From Blastomyces gilchristii SLH14081 (taxonomy: Eukaryota > Ascomycota > Eurotiomycetes > Onygenales > Ajellomycetaceae), in assembly GCF_000003855.2 (NCBI RefSeq), contig NW_003101666.1, forward strand, positions 785,129 through 849,128: a stretch of DNA of 64,000 bases, in the 5' to 3' direction. How positions within the stretch are numbered: position 1 is the first letter of the stretch; every line of letters begins with the position of its first letter. The notes under the pieces are model-generated. The model made no database searches. It had not been told where the DNA came from and worked only from the letters and a program-made list of their open reading frames with translations. A program made the translations under genes and the position numbers. Below, piece by piece: positions 36,024 through 47,736 of this stretch.

Positions 36024-39000
36024 AAGTGAACTTATTCATCTTATTAGAATATTCTTATCACTGAATCTTGAATCAGAGCTTATAATCTTATTTCTCTGAG
36101 TTAATAATCTCTTTAATCTGATATTCTCTTTCACTCTCTAATACTTTGTGAACAGAGTGATAAGTTATAGAGTTCTCTTCTAAGAATTTCTTATATTCAC
36201 AGAGTAAAGAGATATAAAAAACATTATATATCTATAACTCAGATAATAGTTTCAATCTGTAGAACTATAAGCTAACTTTCTTTATAATCTTATAAGACTC
36301 TATCTGTAAGAGATTCAGCTTCTTACTGAGTCTCTATATAATAATATTTTCTAGACTCAGTCAGACTCTATTATCTTTCTTAAAACTCTTTATAATATGC
36401 TTAAAGTCATAGTATCTCTTCTGATACTTTTAAGTCTTTCTTAAGAATTCACAGACTTTCTCTCAGATCTTCTGAATTCTCTCAGTCTGTTCACAGACAT
36501 CATCATACTCTATAGTATACTCTCACAGATTCATCAAGATCATCTGTGAATAAGTCTCAGTGAGCATCTCAAAGAGAATTTTATCTATGCTGATATACTT
36601 TAAGTTGTTGTATATAAACTCTGTGAGTGATAATCAATGTACTCAGTTATTCTAATTATAATTGACAAAGCACTGTAGATACTGTTTCAATATACTTATC
36701 AGACATTCTATCTAATCATCTATCTGTTAATGAAAAGTCATGTTTAAATCTTATAAGATCTTTAATATAATTATCAGATCAGATCAGAACCCTTCTATAA
36801 AAATTAATTCTCTATCTAAGATAATATTCACAGATAATTCATATAATCAGATTATATCACAGATAAAGATATGAGTTAAATTCTTTGACTTCAAGTTCTT
36901 ATAGATGAGTATAAAGTGTGTTATCTTAATAAAGTAATTCACTATCATCAGCACACTGTTAAAACAGATATTATATATATTCTTACTTTCAGAGAGACTT
37001 ATAAGAATATTCATTTCTAGCTATTTTCAAGATTTCTGTGAAATGAATAGAGAAGTAAGTTCTTTATATAATCTGAATCACACTATCTGTGAACTCTGAT
37101 AAACAGTATAAGAATTCATTATCTTTTTTATAAGTTCTTATATCTTCAGTCAGAAGTATTTTTTTATAAGTAACTTATAAGTTCTAGTATCTGTAAAATA
37201 ACTTACTAGAGAAGAGTTATAATGCCTTTTAATAAGTTCTATATATAGAAACTCATTCATAGATATATAAATTCAGTTCTTTCTTTATAAGAGATTATTT
37301 AAGTCTCTTCAATTCTTTATTTCTGCAGGATTGATTCCTGTTATAAGTAGTTTTTAAATATACTGAGTATATTCATTCTTCAGTTATAGTTCAAATAATC
37401 TGAATAGAAGATCTTATAAAGACTTATACTCTGTTTTCTCTTACATCAGATCTTTCACAGTACTTCTTAAAGTTCATAAATTCTTCAGATTATAGATACT
37501 CTCTTCAAGAATTCTTGTAAAGATTCTCAGAGTGTTAACTCTCAGTGTTATAGAGAGTAGTTATACAGACTTCTTTTCTCTCTCTTTCCTCTTCTCTTAC
37601 AGAGAATTGAGAGACTCTTCAGTCAATCTCTTTATAATACTCAGTCTGAGCATCTTATAAAGTTTTTCTATCTTCTCTAGTCTCTCTGTATCTGTCATTC
37701 TGATCTTCTTAATATAGTCTGATCTGTGAGAGAATTCATCTGCTGAGTTTTTAGTTCTCTTGATATGTTCTATCTTGAATCAGAACTCACTCAGTCTCTG
37801 AGCTCAGTGAATCTATCACTGCAAGAGTTTCTTAGTTAAAGTAAACTATTATAAGCTGTTATGATTAGACTGGCCGCCGGGACCATGAATTTCACGTTTG
37901 GTCCCATTTGGTCTGGTCCCATACATTTCTTGGCGTGAATCCCGCTGGGACTGGCTATTAAAAAAACATGTAAAGTGACTATATATCAGATCTTAAAATG
38001 AAACCATGACTTGAAAAAAATGAGAAAGTGGTCTCATTTGGTTCCATTTAGTTCCATTCTTGGCATAAAGTTACTATTTTTAGACATTTTAAGGTTTTTT
38101 TTAGACTATTTTTAATTTTTTAAAAAGTAACGCTTTTTGGTAACGCTCAAATGAGATTTAAAGTCATTTAAAGCAATAAAAATAATTTAAATTGAGAAGT
38201 GAAAATCATGGTCTCATTTGGAAAATGTGATAAGAGTAGACAGTAAGTCTCACTGGGACAGTATGAGACTACTATCTAATGTTAAAACCGTGTAATGAGA
38301 TCAGTCGAATTGGTAATGAGACTATCAAAAAATCTGGTCCTGGTCCCAGACACGGTCACACGGTCAGTCTAGTTATGATTAGTTCTAACAGTAATTACTA
38401 TTATAAGACTCTTAAAATAGTGATATCAGTGATAGAAGAATTTCACTATTATGAGAAGCTTCTGATTATAAATATTATAGTTGATCTCTGTGAGTTACAT
38501 CTTCTGTGAGAAAAAGATCACTGAAACTCAGTTCTCATTTAACTATAGTTATAAGACTATTTCTGAAATTATAAAGAAGAAGACATCTGTCTTTAATCTG
38601 ATTAAGAGTAAGAAATCAAAGTGAAACAGCATCACTGTGTCTGTGAATATCTGTTTCAATCTTATAAAGACCTCATGAGCTTCTGAGATAAAAAAGTTCT
38701 TATAGTTCTTTCTTCTTAACAATCTTTTCATTCTTCATTTATAAGATGATTTCTTCTTATTTTCACTCTTCAGCATGTCTGTAAGAGCTAAGAAGATTCT
38801 TATAAATACAAAGATAAACTATCTATAGAAATTCACAAAGCTCAGAAAGATCTGAATCTTATAAATACTAGTTAACTTCAGTCATGATAGAATAGTCTCA
38901 ATTTATGAAGATTTTATCTGAATATCATCTGCAGTGATTATATATTCTAGAAAATTAATCTGATAAGCATTGAAGTTGCACTTTACAAGCTTAATATACA

Positions 39001-41352
39001 GTTCTGTCTTATCTAAGATCTTCAACATACTTCACACATACTCAGTGTGTTCTTTCTTCTTCATAGAGTACATCATCACATCATTCAGATATATTATCAT
39101 GAAGACATTCAGATATGCATGAAGTGTTTTATTAATAAAAGACTGAAATATCACAGAGATATTAATCAGATCAAAAGATATCACTAGATATTCAAACAAT
39201 TTCAGTACAGTTCTAAAGACAGTCTTTCATTCATTTTCAGACTGTATTCACAGCTGTGTATATACATTGATTATATTCAGTTATATAAATATAACAGCTT
39301 CTGTGAGACAGTTAATCACATTCTCAATCAGAGACAGAGAATAGCAGCTCTTTATTATCTTGAAGTTCAGGTTACAGTAGTTTATATATAATCTGAGATC
39401 TTCATTCTTCTTCTTTATAAATATCACAGAGACTCTCACAGAGATCTATGAAGATTGAATAAAGTCATTCTTCAGATTCTTCTTTACATAGGCCTGTAAG
39501 ATCTCTGTCTTATAATAAGAGAGTTTATAGATTAGTTCTTAGAAGAGTTTCTGCTCTTCTATTAAATCTATTATCAGATTCTTCTTACAGTGAGAAGAAA
39601 ACTCAGCTGTCTTTACTAAACTGAATATCTCTGCAAGGTCTTGATATTTCTCTAATATCTGAAGCTTAGTTTTCATGACTGTGAGATTCTCAGACATTTA
39701 CAAAGTTATTATATAGATGAGCTTGTCTTCTCTAATTAACTCTACAGTATCAATTAATTCTATCTCTGTAAGTAAGTCTATCAACACTAATTGAAAGTAT
39801 AAATCTGACTCATGAACAGCTATGTGTGAATTGTGTCTTTAAAGTTATATAAGTCTTAAGTATATGTTATCTGTGATATCTGTGATAATCACAGTTTCTA
39901 CAAATCTTCTTCAGATTTCAGAGAGATCTTGTAATTCAAAGATGATTCTTATAAGTTTCTCAGTTCTCAGATCTGAGTTCTCACACTCTGCTTATTATAA
40001 GAGCAGATTCTCAGTTTTCATTATTCAGCTTATTCACTCTGTGAGCTTTAGAAACACTACAGTGACCTGAAATTCTGAGTTTATTAATACTTCTTATACT
40101 TGTAAAACAGCAGCACTGCAGTGCAGTCTCTTCTTATAAGTAAGTATTTTCATCAGAGAAGTAACAGATTCAGATGTCAGCTTCAAGATTCTTAAGAAGA
40201 CTGTTACTGACTCTGTCTGTAACTTCTCAAATTCTCATTTTAATTTATTCAGACAGTTTACACAGAGATGTTCTGATTTAAAATAGATGAAGCAGAGTCT
40301 CTTTTTCTTAATCTCTCTATTATATACTCTGTTTACAGAAGCTTATAAAGCTCTCTCTCTCTACTCAGCAGTCAGATACAAATCTCTCTGTGTCTTATTA
40401 TCTTTTTCTAATAAATCTGTTCTCTATTGTTCTAACTCTTGCAGAGCTGATTAATAATTCACTCTTCACAGATCTGTGACTCTCACAGTGATCTATAAGT
40501 GATAAATGAGAGTCATCAGTTTCTTCAAAATCAAGAACTTAGAGTCTTACTTAATGAGCTTGTTCTGCATATCTTTATTCAGTCTCTTTATAAATATCAT
40601 CATTCAGGTCTTGTTTCAGAGCTCTGTTTTCACAGATCTTAATTTATATTATAATTTTATAAAGCACTGTGAGTAGTCTTTATCAGATTTCTTACCTCTT
40701 TTTCTAATATTAATAATCACAGTTCAGATGTTCTCTATTCAGCTCACAGAGTCTCTTAACTTATTCTCTAGATAGATCTTAGAAACAGATCAGTGAAATC
40801 TCTTATAATTATTCTCTAGATAATTTAATCAGTTCTTGACTTCAGTATAATAGAGATCTGTTATTATATAGATAATAGCTTTTTCATCTTTCATATTACA
40901 CAGCTGAGCTTGTAAGTCAATTTTAAATACAAACTTGTAAAAGCTTTTATAGATTGTGATTCAATAAGTGGCCTTAAGTGATTACAGCTTAAGAAAGTTT
41001 CTTTTCAGTTTATAGATATCTCTGAAGATTATATCTAGAGACTCAGTTCAAGAGTGTTTACAGATAGTAAGTATTTCTTATAGAAAAATAGCTTGATCTT
41101 ATAGAAGATGCTCAAGAATATGCTTCACTGAGATTGATTTATTTGTGAGTTCAGAGAGTTTCTCTGTCACAGATACAGAGAATGATATTCTATGAGTAGT
41201 TAGTAAGTTCTCTGAGACTTCTTTTATAAGAGTTATTTATAATTTGATTGACTGCTTCTAAGTGTCTGCAGTAGAGTTCACAGAGATTGAAGTATATAAG
41301 TTTCTAGTTCTTTCAGTTATAATAGACAGTTGCTGACTGACTGAGCTTGAAA
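36024..41352 (-). pseudogene. G2-outer gag-pol remnant, interrupted by a MITE
   Basis: Minus-strand equivalent of 21063-25960. Gag starts near 41350 (CAAGCTCAGTCAGTCAGCAA, as in G2-inner). RT lies at about 39500-38900 (catalytic motif reads YLND near 39085), RNase H/linker at about 38700-37860 (split by the MITE at 37866-38371), integrase at about 37800-36400 and the chromodomain near 36130-36024. Open pieces such as 38731-38549 match 23684-23866 of the sister copy almost residue for residue. Stops are frequent; not functional. Confidence 0.85.
37866..38371. mobile_element. hAT-like MITE (506 bp) inside G2-outer
   Basis: Terminal inverted repeats TAGACTGGCCG (left) and TAGACTGACCG (complement of the right end), flanked by a perfect 8-bp direct repeat GTTATGAT (37858-37865 and 38372-38379). 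Removing it restores the G2 pol sequence seen at 24030-24050. An 8-bp TSD with short TIRs fits the hAT superfamily. Internal motifs GGTCCCATTTGG, GGTCTCATTTGG and GGTTCCATTT recur near both ends, as expected for subterminal transposase-binding sites. No transposase is encoded, so it is non-autonomous. It keeps CpG and CC/GG dinucleotides that the surrounding DNA has lost, suggesting late arrival or escape from mutation. Confidence 0.85.
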
Positions 41353-41610
41353 TATAAGAATAAGTACTCACAGATAATTATTCAGATATTTACAGCTTAA
41401 CATGATATATACTATTAACTACTAGAAGTATTCACAGTAGAAAGATAAAATGTAGAGATTAAATATATAATAATATTTAAGCTGAGTTATGAATAGTATT
41501 CATGAACTTCAGTCTATATAGTTGTGTGTAGCCAAGGGCTGCTAACCCTATTGATTACGTGAGAGATAGGAATAGAGGTAAAGAATCCGCGAGAAGCGGG
41601 ATTTCTTACA
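41353..41610 (-). repeat. G2-outer 5' LTR
   Basis: 258-bp LTR in reverse orientation. Its outer end (41550-41610) keeps CpG sites (TTACGTGAG, AATCCGCGAG, AAGCGGGATT) that are gone from the 3' LTR at 18617-18874, which reads TACATAAG, ATCTGTAAG and AAGTGAGATT. Confidence 0.95.
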
Positions 41611-41951
41611 GTGACTGAAGAGCTTTCATTAATACTTAATTCTTTTTTACACTCTTTATTAACTGATTTGAGTTGCACACTTGTTGTGTGAGAAGAATTG
41701 AATGATTTAGAATAAAATTAAATAGTTTTAATCAATTTCTCTATAAAAAATTGATTTATTTTTTATCAGTTTTTCTCTTAAAAACTATCATATTATCTGA
41801 TTTATTATTAACTGATATCATACTTTTTCTCACTATATCTCAAGAAAGAGATTGTAAAGATTTTATTGATTTATCTTAAAAATCAATTTTAGTTTATTAG
41901 ATTCTCTTCAAAAATCTAATCTAGTTACTGAACTAGTGTGATTCTTTTTTA

Positions 41952-43280
41952 CTTCTTCTTCTTCTTCTTCTTTAAATCAGAAGAAAATATATACTCAAGT
42001 AGCTGAATCTGCTGTCTCTAAATCTGCTGTCTCTAAATCTACTGTCTCTAAATCTGCTATCTCAAAACCTGCTTAAAATTCTGAGAAAACTGAGAAGAAT
42101 ACTGCTCATACTTCTATTAATAGAAGAGTGAAGAAAAAAATATAAAAAGAGAAAAATCTTCAAATCTTCAGAAATAGAAGACTTATTCTCAAAGTCTCAA
42201 ATCAGAACATCTTACAGAAAAATAAGCTAAACTTAAATCTCATTTTCAGAATTAGAAATAAAATCAATCAGCAGTTCTTTTCTCAGTTAATGACTGATAT
42301 TAAAGTTCAAAAATTAGTTATAGCTTCAATTGAGTTATTCTTCTTTGAAAACTTCATCATTCTGATCACAATGTCTGAATTCAGTGCAGAATTCCTTATT
42401 TAGAATGAGAATCTCTGAAAATCAGCAGTAGAATCTTTGTTAAACATAATAATTCTATCTGAGAGAGATGATAAGTGAGATAAATTCATTCTTTATAATA
42501 TTTCAGTTGAAATCTTTGACTGTGAGAAAGAAATGCTACTTTCTAAAAATGAATTAGAAGAATATAATTCCATTTAACTGAGAAAAGAGTCTGTATAACT
42601 TAATTCAATTAAGTTCAGACAGAGTAGAAGAAATGTCTCTGTTCTAGTATATATAATAATACTTGAATAATCAAGAATCTCTGAAGTAAGAGTAGCAGAT
42701 TTGAAAATGAGAGTTCATGAATACAAAGACTCAAGAATGAATCTCAAAGCTCAAACACAGTGTTCAAACTGTCAAAGAGATAGATACTTTGTAATCTCTT
42801 ATTTCAGAAACTCAAAATGCGTATTCTATGCTAGAGATCACAAAACTAGTGAGTATAAATGTGAAACATGCTTAAAAAGAGATGAAATATGTCAACATAC
42901 TCTGCTTAAGTGCTTCAATTGCAAAGAAAAACATGCATCTAGCTTAAAAGAATGTATATTTACTTCAAGAACTCAGAAGAACTGAAGAAAAGATAAAGCT
43001 CAAAGTAAATTTAAAACTGAAGAGAAAAGTCAAGCTAGTAAATCTATAACTGTAAACTTAAAAAGAAGAAATTCTCAACTATCTAGATCTTCAAACTTCA
43101 ATTCTTTAGCTAAGTATAAATAGAATTTGAATTCTCAAACTTCTGTTAAGATTAGAGAATTGAGAAATAACTCTGATAATAAACTAAATGTAATGTAAGC
43201 AGTTGAGATTTCTACTTTTCAAAATAGTTATAATCTACTATCTGATAATAGTGATTAGATTCTACTCTATCTCTACTCTC
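41952..43280 (+). pseudogene. LINE-B ORF1 remnant, N-terminus deleted
   Basis: It begins inside the Ser-rich run (CTTCTTCTTCTTCTTCTTT), skipping the start codon and coiled-coil region present in LINE-A. It then has the Ala/Ser/Lys repeats, a central region that fills the LINE-A gap, and the knuckle region as an open piece 42701-42985 (CSNCQ..., CVFYARDHKTSEYKC, CLKRDEICQHTLLKCFNC), in which one Cys is changed to Tyr. Confidence 0.8.
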
Positions 43281-43288
43281 TTTTAGTA

Positions 43289-46200
43289 TAAATATATAAT
43301 AAAAATAATAAATAAAGTTTAAAAACTCTTCAAAAATCATATTTATTCAAAATAATGTGAATAGAAACTCAAATTGCATTTATTCTTGTCTTCAGATTGT
43401 ATTTAAATAAAAACTTGACTTTGTACTTCTTCAAGAATCAAACTTTGATACTGAGTAAAAGTATATTATTTCTCATTCAAGCTATTACTACTTTCTTTCT
43501 GAAAAATCTGAGATAAAATTAAGAGTAGTGATCTGTGAGAGAAAAAGATCAAGATATCAATTTAATTTGAGATTTAATATTATATCTGACTCTGATATTC
43601 TAGTGAGTGATATTATAGATAAAGAGAATGAGTTTGATACTATTTAACTTATAAATATCTATAATGAAAAGTCATTGAAAGAAAACAACAATATCTGAAT
43701 AATTGATAGAGAATTTTTGAATATAACTCTCTTAAAAAACTCTATAATTATAGAAGACTTCAATGCACATTATTTCTGATAAAACTCAGAGTGCATAAGA
43801 GCAGTAAGAGCAGATAAACTGATTAAATAAACTTTTGAACATTCAATAGATTTAGTTAACAAGTCTGATCAATAAACATTCTTTAGAAAAGTTATGAAAT
43901 AGAAATCTATTATAGATTTAACTTTCATATTATAAAATCTAATTGAGAAAAGACTTATAAACTGATTTATTGATTTAAATAAAATCTCAGAATCAGATCA
44001 TGAGATCATTTAATTTAATATTGAACTGAGTGAAAAATAAAGAAGTGAAAATCCTCTTCTCTCTAATCAGTATAACTTTGAAAAAGCTGATTGAAAAGCA
44101 GTTGAAGAAAGAGTAAAACAGTTAAAATCTAAAAGACAGAGTAAGCTCTATTGAAATCAAAGTCAAGATATTTCAAATGAAATGCTTAAGAATAGAGTAA
44201 AGCTGATTACATCTATTCTTCTAACAAGTATTAGAGAAAATATTTCAAAGAAAAAGTGTTCTGAGTATTTCAAATCTTGATAAAATAAGAATATCACTTC
44301 TAAAAGAAAGCAATTAGTCACTGCTAAGAGAGATTGAAAGAATAACTTAATATCTGATAAAGAGTTCAAAGCTATTCAAAATGAATATTTTTCAGATATT
44401 AAAAGAGTTAAAACAGATTACTGAAACAAATTTCTTAAAGAAGTATAAGAAAAAGAAGTTTTTAAAGTCTTCAACTATACTAAAACAAGAAGTGTAGCAA
44501 AGCTTTCAATCTTAGAATATGAATTTCAGAATGAATTGTATACAGCAAACTCCTTTAAGAAAAAATATCAAGCTTTTATGAGAATTCTCTTTCAAAACTC
44601 ATCACATTTAGAAGAGAAGAATATATCATTTCATGAATATATTGATGAAAATAACTGGGAATGGCCTGAGCTTATATGTGATAAACTAGAGTCAGCAATA
44701 TTCTTAAGTTCAATTAAAACTGCTGCAGAGCCTGATTCAATTAATCACTTGATTATTCAAAACACATATTCCTATTTGAAGAATGAATATTATAAGCTCT
44801 TTTTCAATCTCTTAAAAAATGATTATCATTCTGAATACTGAAGAGAAGCTACTGAAGTAATCCTTACAAAATTTAATAGAAAAGCTTTAATTCTTAAGTT
44901 ATATAGAGTAATATCTCTGTTGAACTGTTTAAGAAAAATTCTAGAAAAGATAATAGCTACTAGATTATTTTTTATAAGCTCTATTAGTGATTCTCTTCTA
45001 TTTAATGAACAAATGAGAGGTAGAAAACAATGTTCTGCAATTGACACTATTCTTTCAGTTATTCATGATATTCAAGTAACAAAGCATGAAGATCTGATCT
45101 CAACTGCAGTTTTTATTGATATAAAAGATGCATTTAATCATGTTTCAAAGTCTAAGATGATTTAAACTTTGAAGATGTTAAAATTATCACTTTCTCTAAT
45201 AAAATGAGTTAATTATTTTATATCTAAAAGAATTATACAACTATTCTTTGATGAAAGAAAACAAGATAAAACTGAGATAAAAATAGAAGTATCATAGAAA
45301 TCTTGAATCTCATCTGTTTTATTTACAATATACACTGCATATCTATTCAAGAATAGAGAGATGAAAATAGTGAGATCTTCAAGTTATATAGATGATATTA
45401 ATCTACTCTACAGTTCAAAGATAATTAAAGAGAATTTAGAAGTGATTGAGAAAGTAGTAAAGAAAATCTTTATTAGAGTAGATATCAATCTAATTCAATT
45501 TAATATGAATAAAACTGAGTTAATTCACTTTTTTTCCAGGTTTCATGAGAAAGAACTAAGTCTAAGTCTTTTGAATAAAGAGATTAAACTCAGTTTGAAT
45601 GTCTAATAACTAGAAGTATGGTTAAACTCTAAGTTGAATTTTAAATATCATATTCAATGAAGAATCATCAAGACAGAGAGACTACTGAATAGTATAATCA
45701 GACTATGAAATACTGAGAGTGGTCTATTCTTTCAGGCTATGAGATAATTATACATAGCCTGTATTATCTCAGTAACTGATTATAAAGTTCAAGTTTAATG
45801 AAATAATCAAGATAATTTTACTAAGCTTCTTCAAAGTCTATAAAACAGAGCTTTGAGAAGAATTCTGAGAGTATTCAAATTATCTTCTATTAAAGCAATG
45901 AAAATTGAAGCTTCAATTCTATCTCCTACTATTCAATTTGAAAAGGTCTGTATGAACTATGCTCTGAGAGTCATGAAGATGAGCTTAAATCATATAATCA
46001 GAGAAAGAGTCTCTTCTTCATTTTCATCAGTTAACTCAGGAAATGAACTGAATTGAAATAGATTTCTTAATTGAAATGAGAATAATACTTTAAAGAAAAT
46101 GCTCTCTCAACTGTATAGACTATATTCACTTATTAAAAATCAATTTTCTTCATTAAATATTGAGAAAATTGATTATGAGAAGATATCTCTCTGAAGAGAA

Positions 46201-47238
46201 AAGCTGAAATCTCTCATAGACTTATAAATAAGTGAACTATCTAAAGAGAGAGAATATGAACAGCATTTGAAGAAGATCTCTACAATTAATATAAAAGACT
46301 TCATTCTGATTTACTCAGATGACTCAAAAAATGAGAATTTGAATAGATTAGACACAGACATTGCTTATACTGAAGATAATATCAATTTTATCTCAGATTT
46401 CTGAAATTCACACTGTGAATCTGAAGTCTTTGATGCTGAACTATTTATAATAGTGAAAGCTTTCAAACTCATTGAAATAAAATCTTATAAAAGAGAAAAT
46501 AGTTTGAAAGAGATATGAATATTCTCTGATAGTCAAGCTGCTTTAAAAAGACTTAGAAATAGTCAGATTTATAATAATCAAATAAATCTTGAACTGATTT
46601 TAAACTCTATTTTGAAAATTCAAAAGAGAAAAATATCAAAACTGATAATTCATCTACATTGAGTTCCTGCTTATATAAATATTCATGACAATGAATTGAT
46701 TGATTCAGCTGTAAAAAAGAATTCAGAATTAAGCAGATCTATTCAAAAAACAGTGTTCTGATCTTTTATAAAAAGAAAGATAAAAGAATCTTATTTAAAT
46801 AAGTGAAATAAAAGCTGGTAGAAACAAAAGAAGAGTATACATTATTCAAGATTTAAGATAAAATCAAAGTGAAAATCTTGTTTAATTAAATGTAAAAAGA
46901 AAATATTCTCATCTATAATTCAGCTGAAACTAGAACATGATTATTTCAAATTCTATATACAAAGATTTGATGATAGATTTAATTCAACAGAGTGCTCATT
47001 CTGCAATGCAAATGAAAATTCTGAGTATATTGTAATACATTGTGCATTATACAATAGTCTCAGAGTCAGATTAAAGAAGAAGTATGATTTAAATTAATTA
47101 AATATAAGATTCTTATTCTCAACTGAGATAGGAATTAAATACTTAATAGACTTTCTATCAGAAACTTAAGCAGTTATAAGAAAATAACTGAATTCAGAAG
47201 TATCTGAATATGAAGAGATGGAAATTGATTAGATATAG
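43289..47238 (+). pseudogene. LINE-B ORF2 remnant (AP endonuclease, RT, RNase H, CCHC)
   Basis: The expected ATG has become ATA at about 43290. Order: AP endonuclease (about 43430-44030; IIIEDFNAHYF and SDHEII), RT (about 44540-45600; open pieces 44536-44841, 44920-45165 with FIDIKDAFNHV, and 45361-45606 with the catalytic box YIDD intact), RNase H (about 46290-46740; DSQAALKRL, HLH-stop-VPAYINIHDNE where Trp is TGA) and a CX2C...H...C knuckle (46992-47045). Many Trp and Arg codons are TGA. It lines up with LINE-A ORF2 over its length. Confidence 0.85.
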
Positions 47239-47456
47239 TCTGTTAAAACAGCTATACACTATCTTTTAATAATTTTATTTTGTTATAGTCTCTCTTTACT
47301 GTACTTATTTCTTTCTGTTCTTTTCTATCTATCTATTTAATGTGTCTATCTTTAAGACTATGTTCTCTTTTCCTTTGTCATGATATTTTCAAATGATTTC
47401 AAAGTATCAGAAGGTGTTGAAATACTGCAATTTGTAAACAGTTTTTGTATTCTGAG

Positions 47457-47736
47457 TGTGGCGGGCTGCGCCCGATCATCATATAGACTATTCCTTTACA
47501 CTTCATAGATTCCGCCGAAAGCTCCGATTCTCGGTCATTCTCAATCGCCGATCCTCAGTTAAAAAACCTATTCTTCCACTCTGAAGCTTCACCGCGTACG
47601 CACCGCGTACATGTATAAATATTCACTTCAATTACTAATTCTCACACTCTCTCTTTCTTTTCCTTCTTTAACATTTTTCACTTTGTTATATAAGACCTAT
47701 ATATTATACTGATCTATTCAGTGTAGACCTCTTACA
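47457..47736 (+). repeat. Gypsy family G1 5' LTR (element G1a)
   Basis: 280-bp LTR from TGTGGCGGGCTGCGCCCG to CTCTTACA. A TATA-like box TATAAATA lies at 47614-47621. The first 165 bp are CpG-rich (CGCCGAAAGCTCCG, CACCGCGTACGCACCGCGTAC); the rest is AT-rich. It is inserted in the LINE-B 3' UTR after CTGAG; no matching 3' LTR with the same flank was found. Confidence 0.92.

Larger units (their letters stand above)
18617..41610 (-). mobile_element. G2-outer: minus-strand Gypsy chromovirus inserted in LINE-B, carrying nested elements
   Basis: LTRs of 258 bp each, read on the minus strand as TGTAAGAAATCCCGC...TTCTTACA: 5' LTR 41610-41353, 3' LTR 18874-18617. Flanking TSD is GCGAC/GTGAC (18612-18616 and 41611-41615). 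Own sequence is 41610-36019 (minus the 506-bp MITE) and 20804-18617, about 7.3 kb in total. The interval 20805-36018 is a second, plus-strand copy inserted in its 3' region. The pol frame on the minus strand contains many stops and the RT motif reads YLND instead of YLDD. The insertion is read directly from the flanks. Confidence 0.9.
41611..47456 (+). mobile_element. LINE-B, main part (ORF1 to 3' UTR)
   Basis: Continuation of the LINE whose 5' UTR is at 17584-18616. It is colinear with LINE-A on the opposite strand. Relative to LINE-A it lacks about 0.5 kb around the ORF1 start (breakpoint near 41945-41955) and has a single ORF1/ORF2 junction. The 3' UTR runs to ...TTGTATTCTGAG at 47456, where a G1 LTR begins; about 130 bp of the tail, including the (AAT)n end, are therefore missing here. 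Confidence 0.88.
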
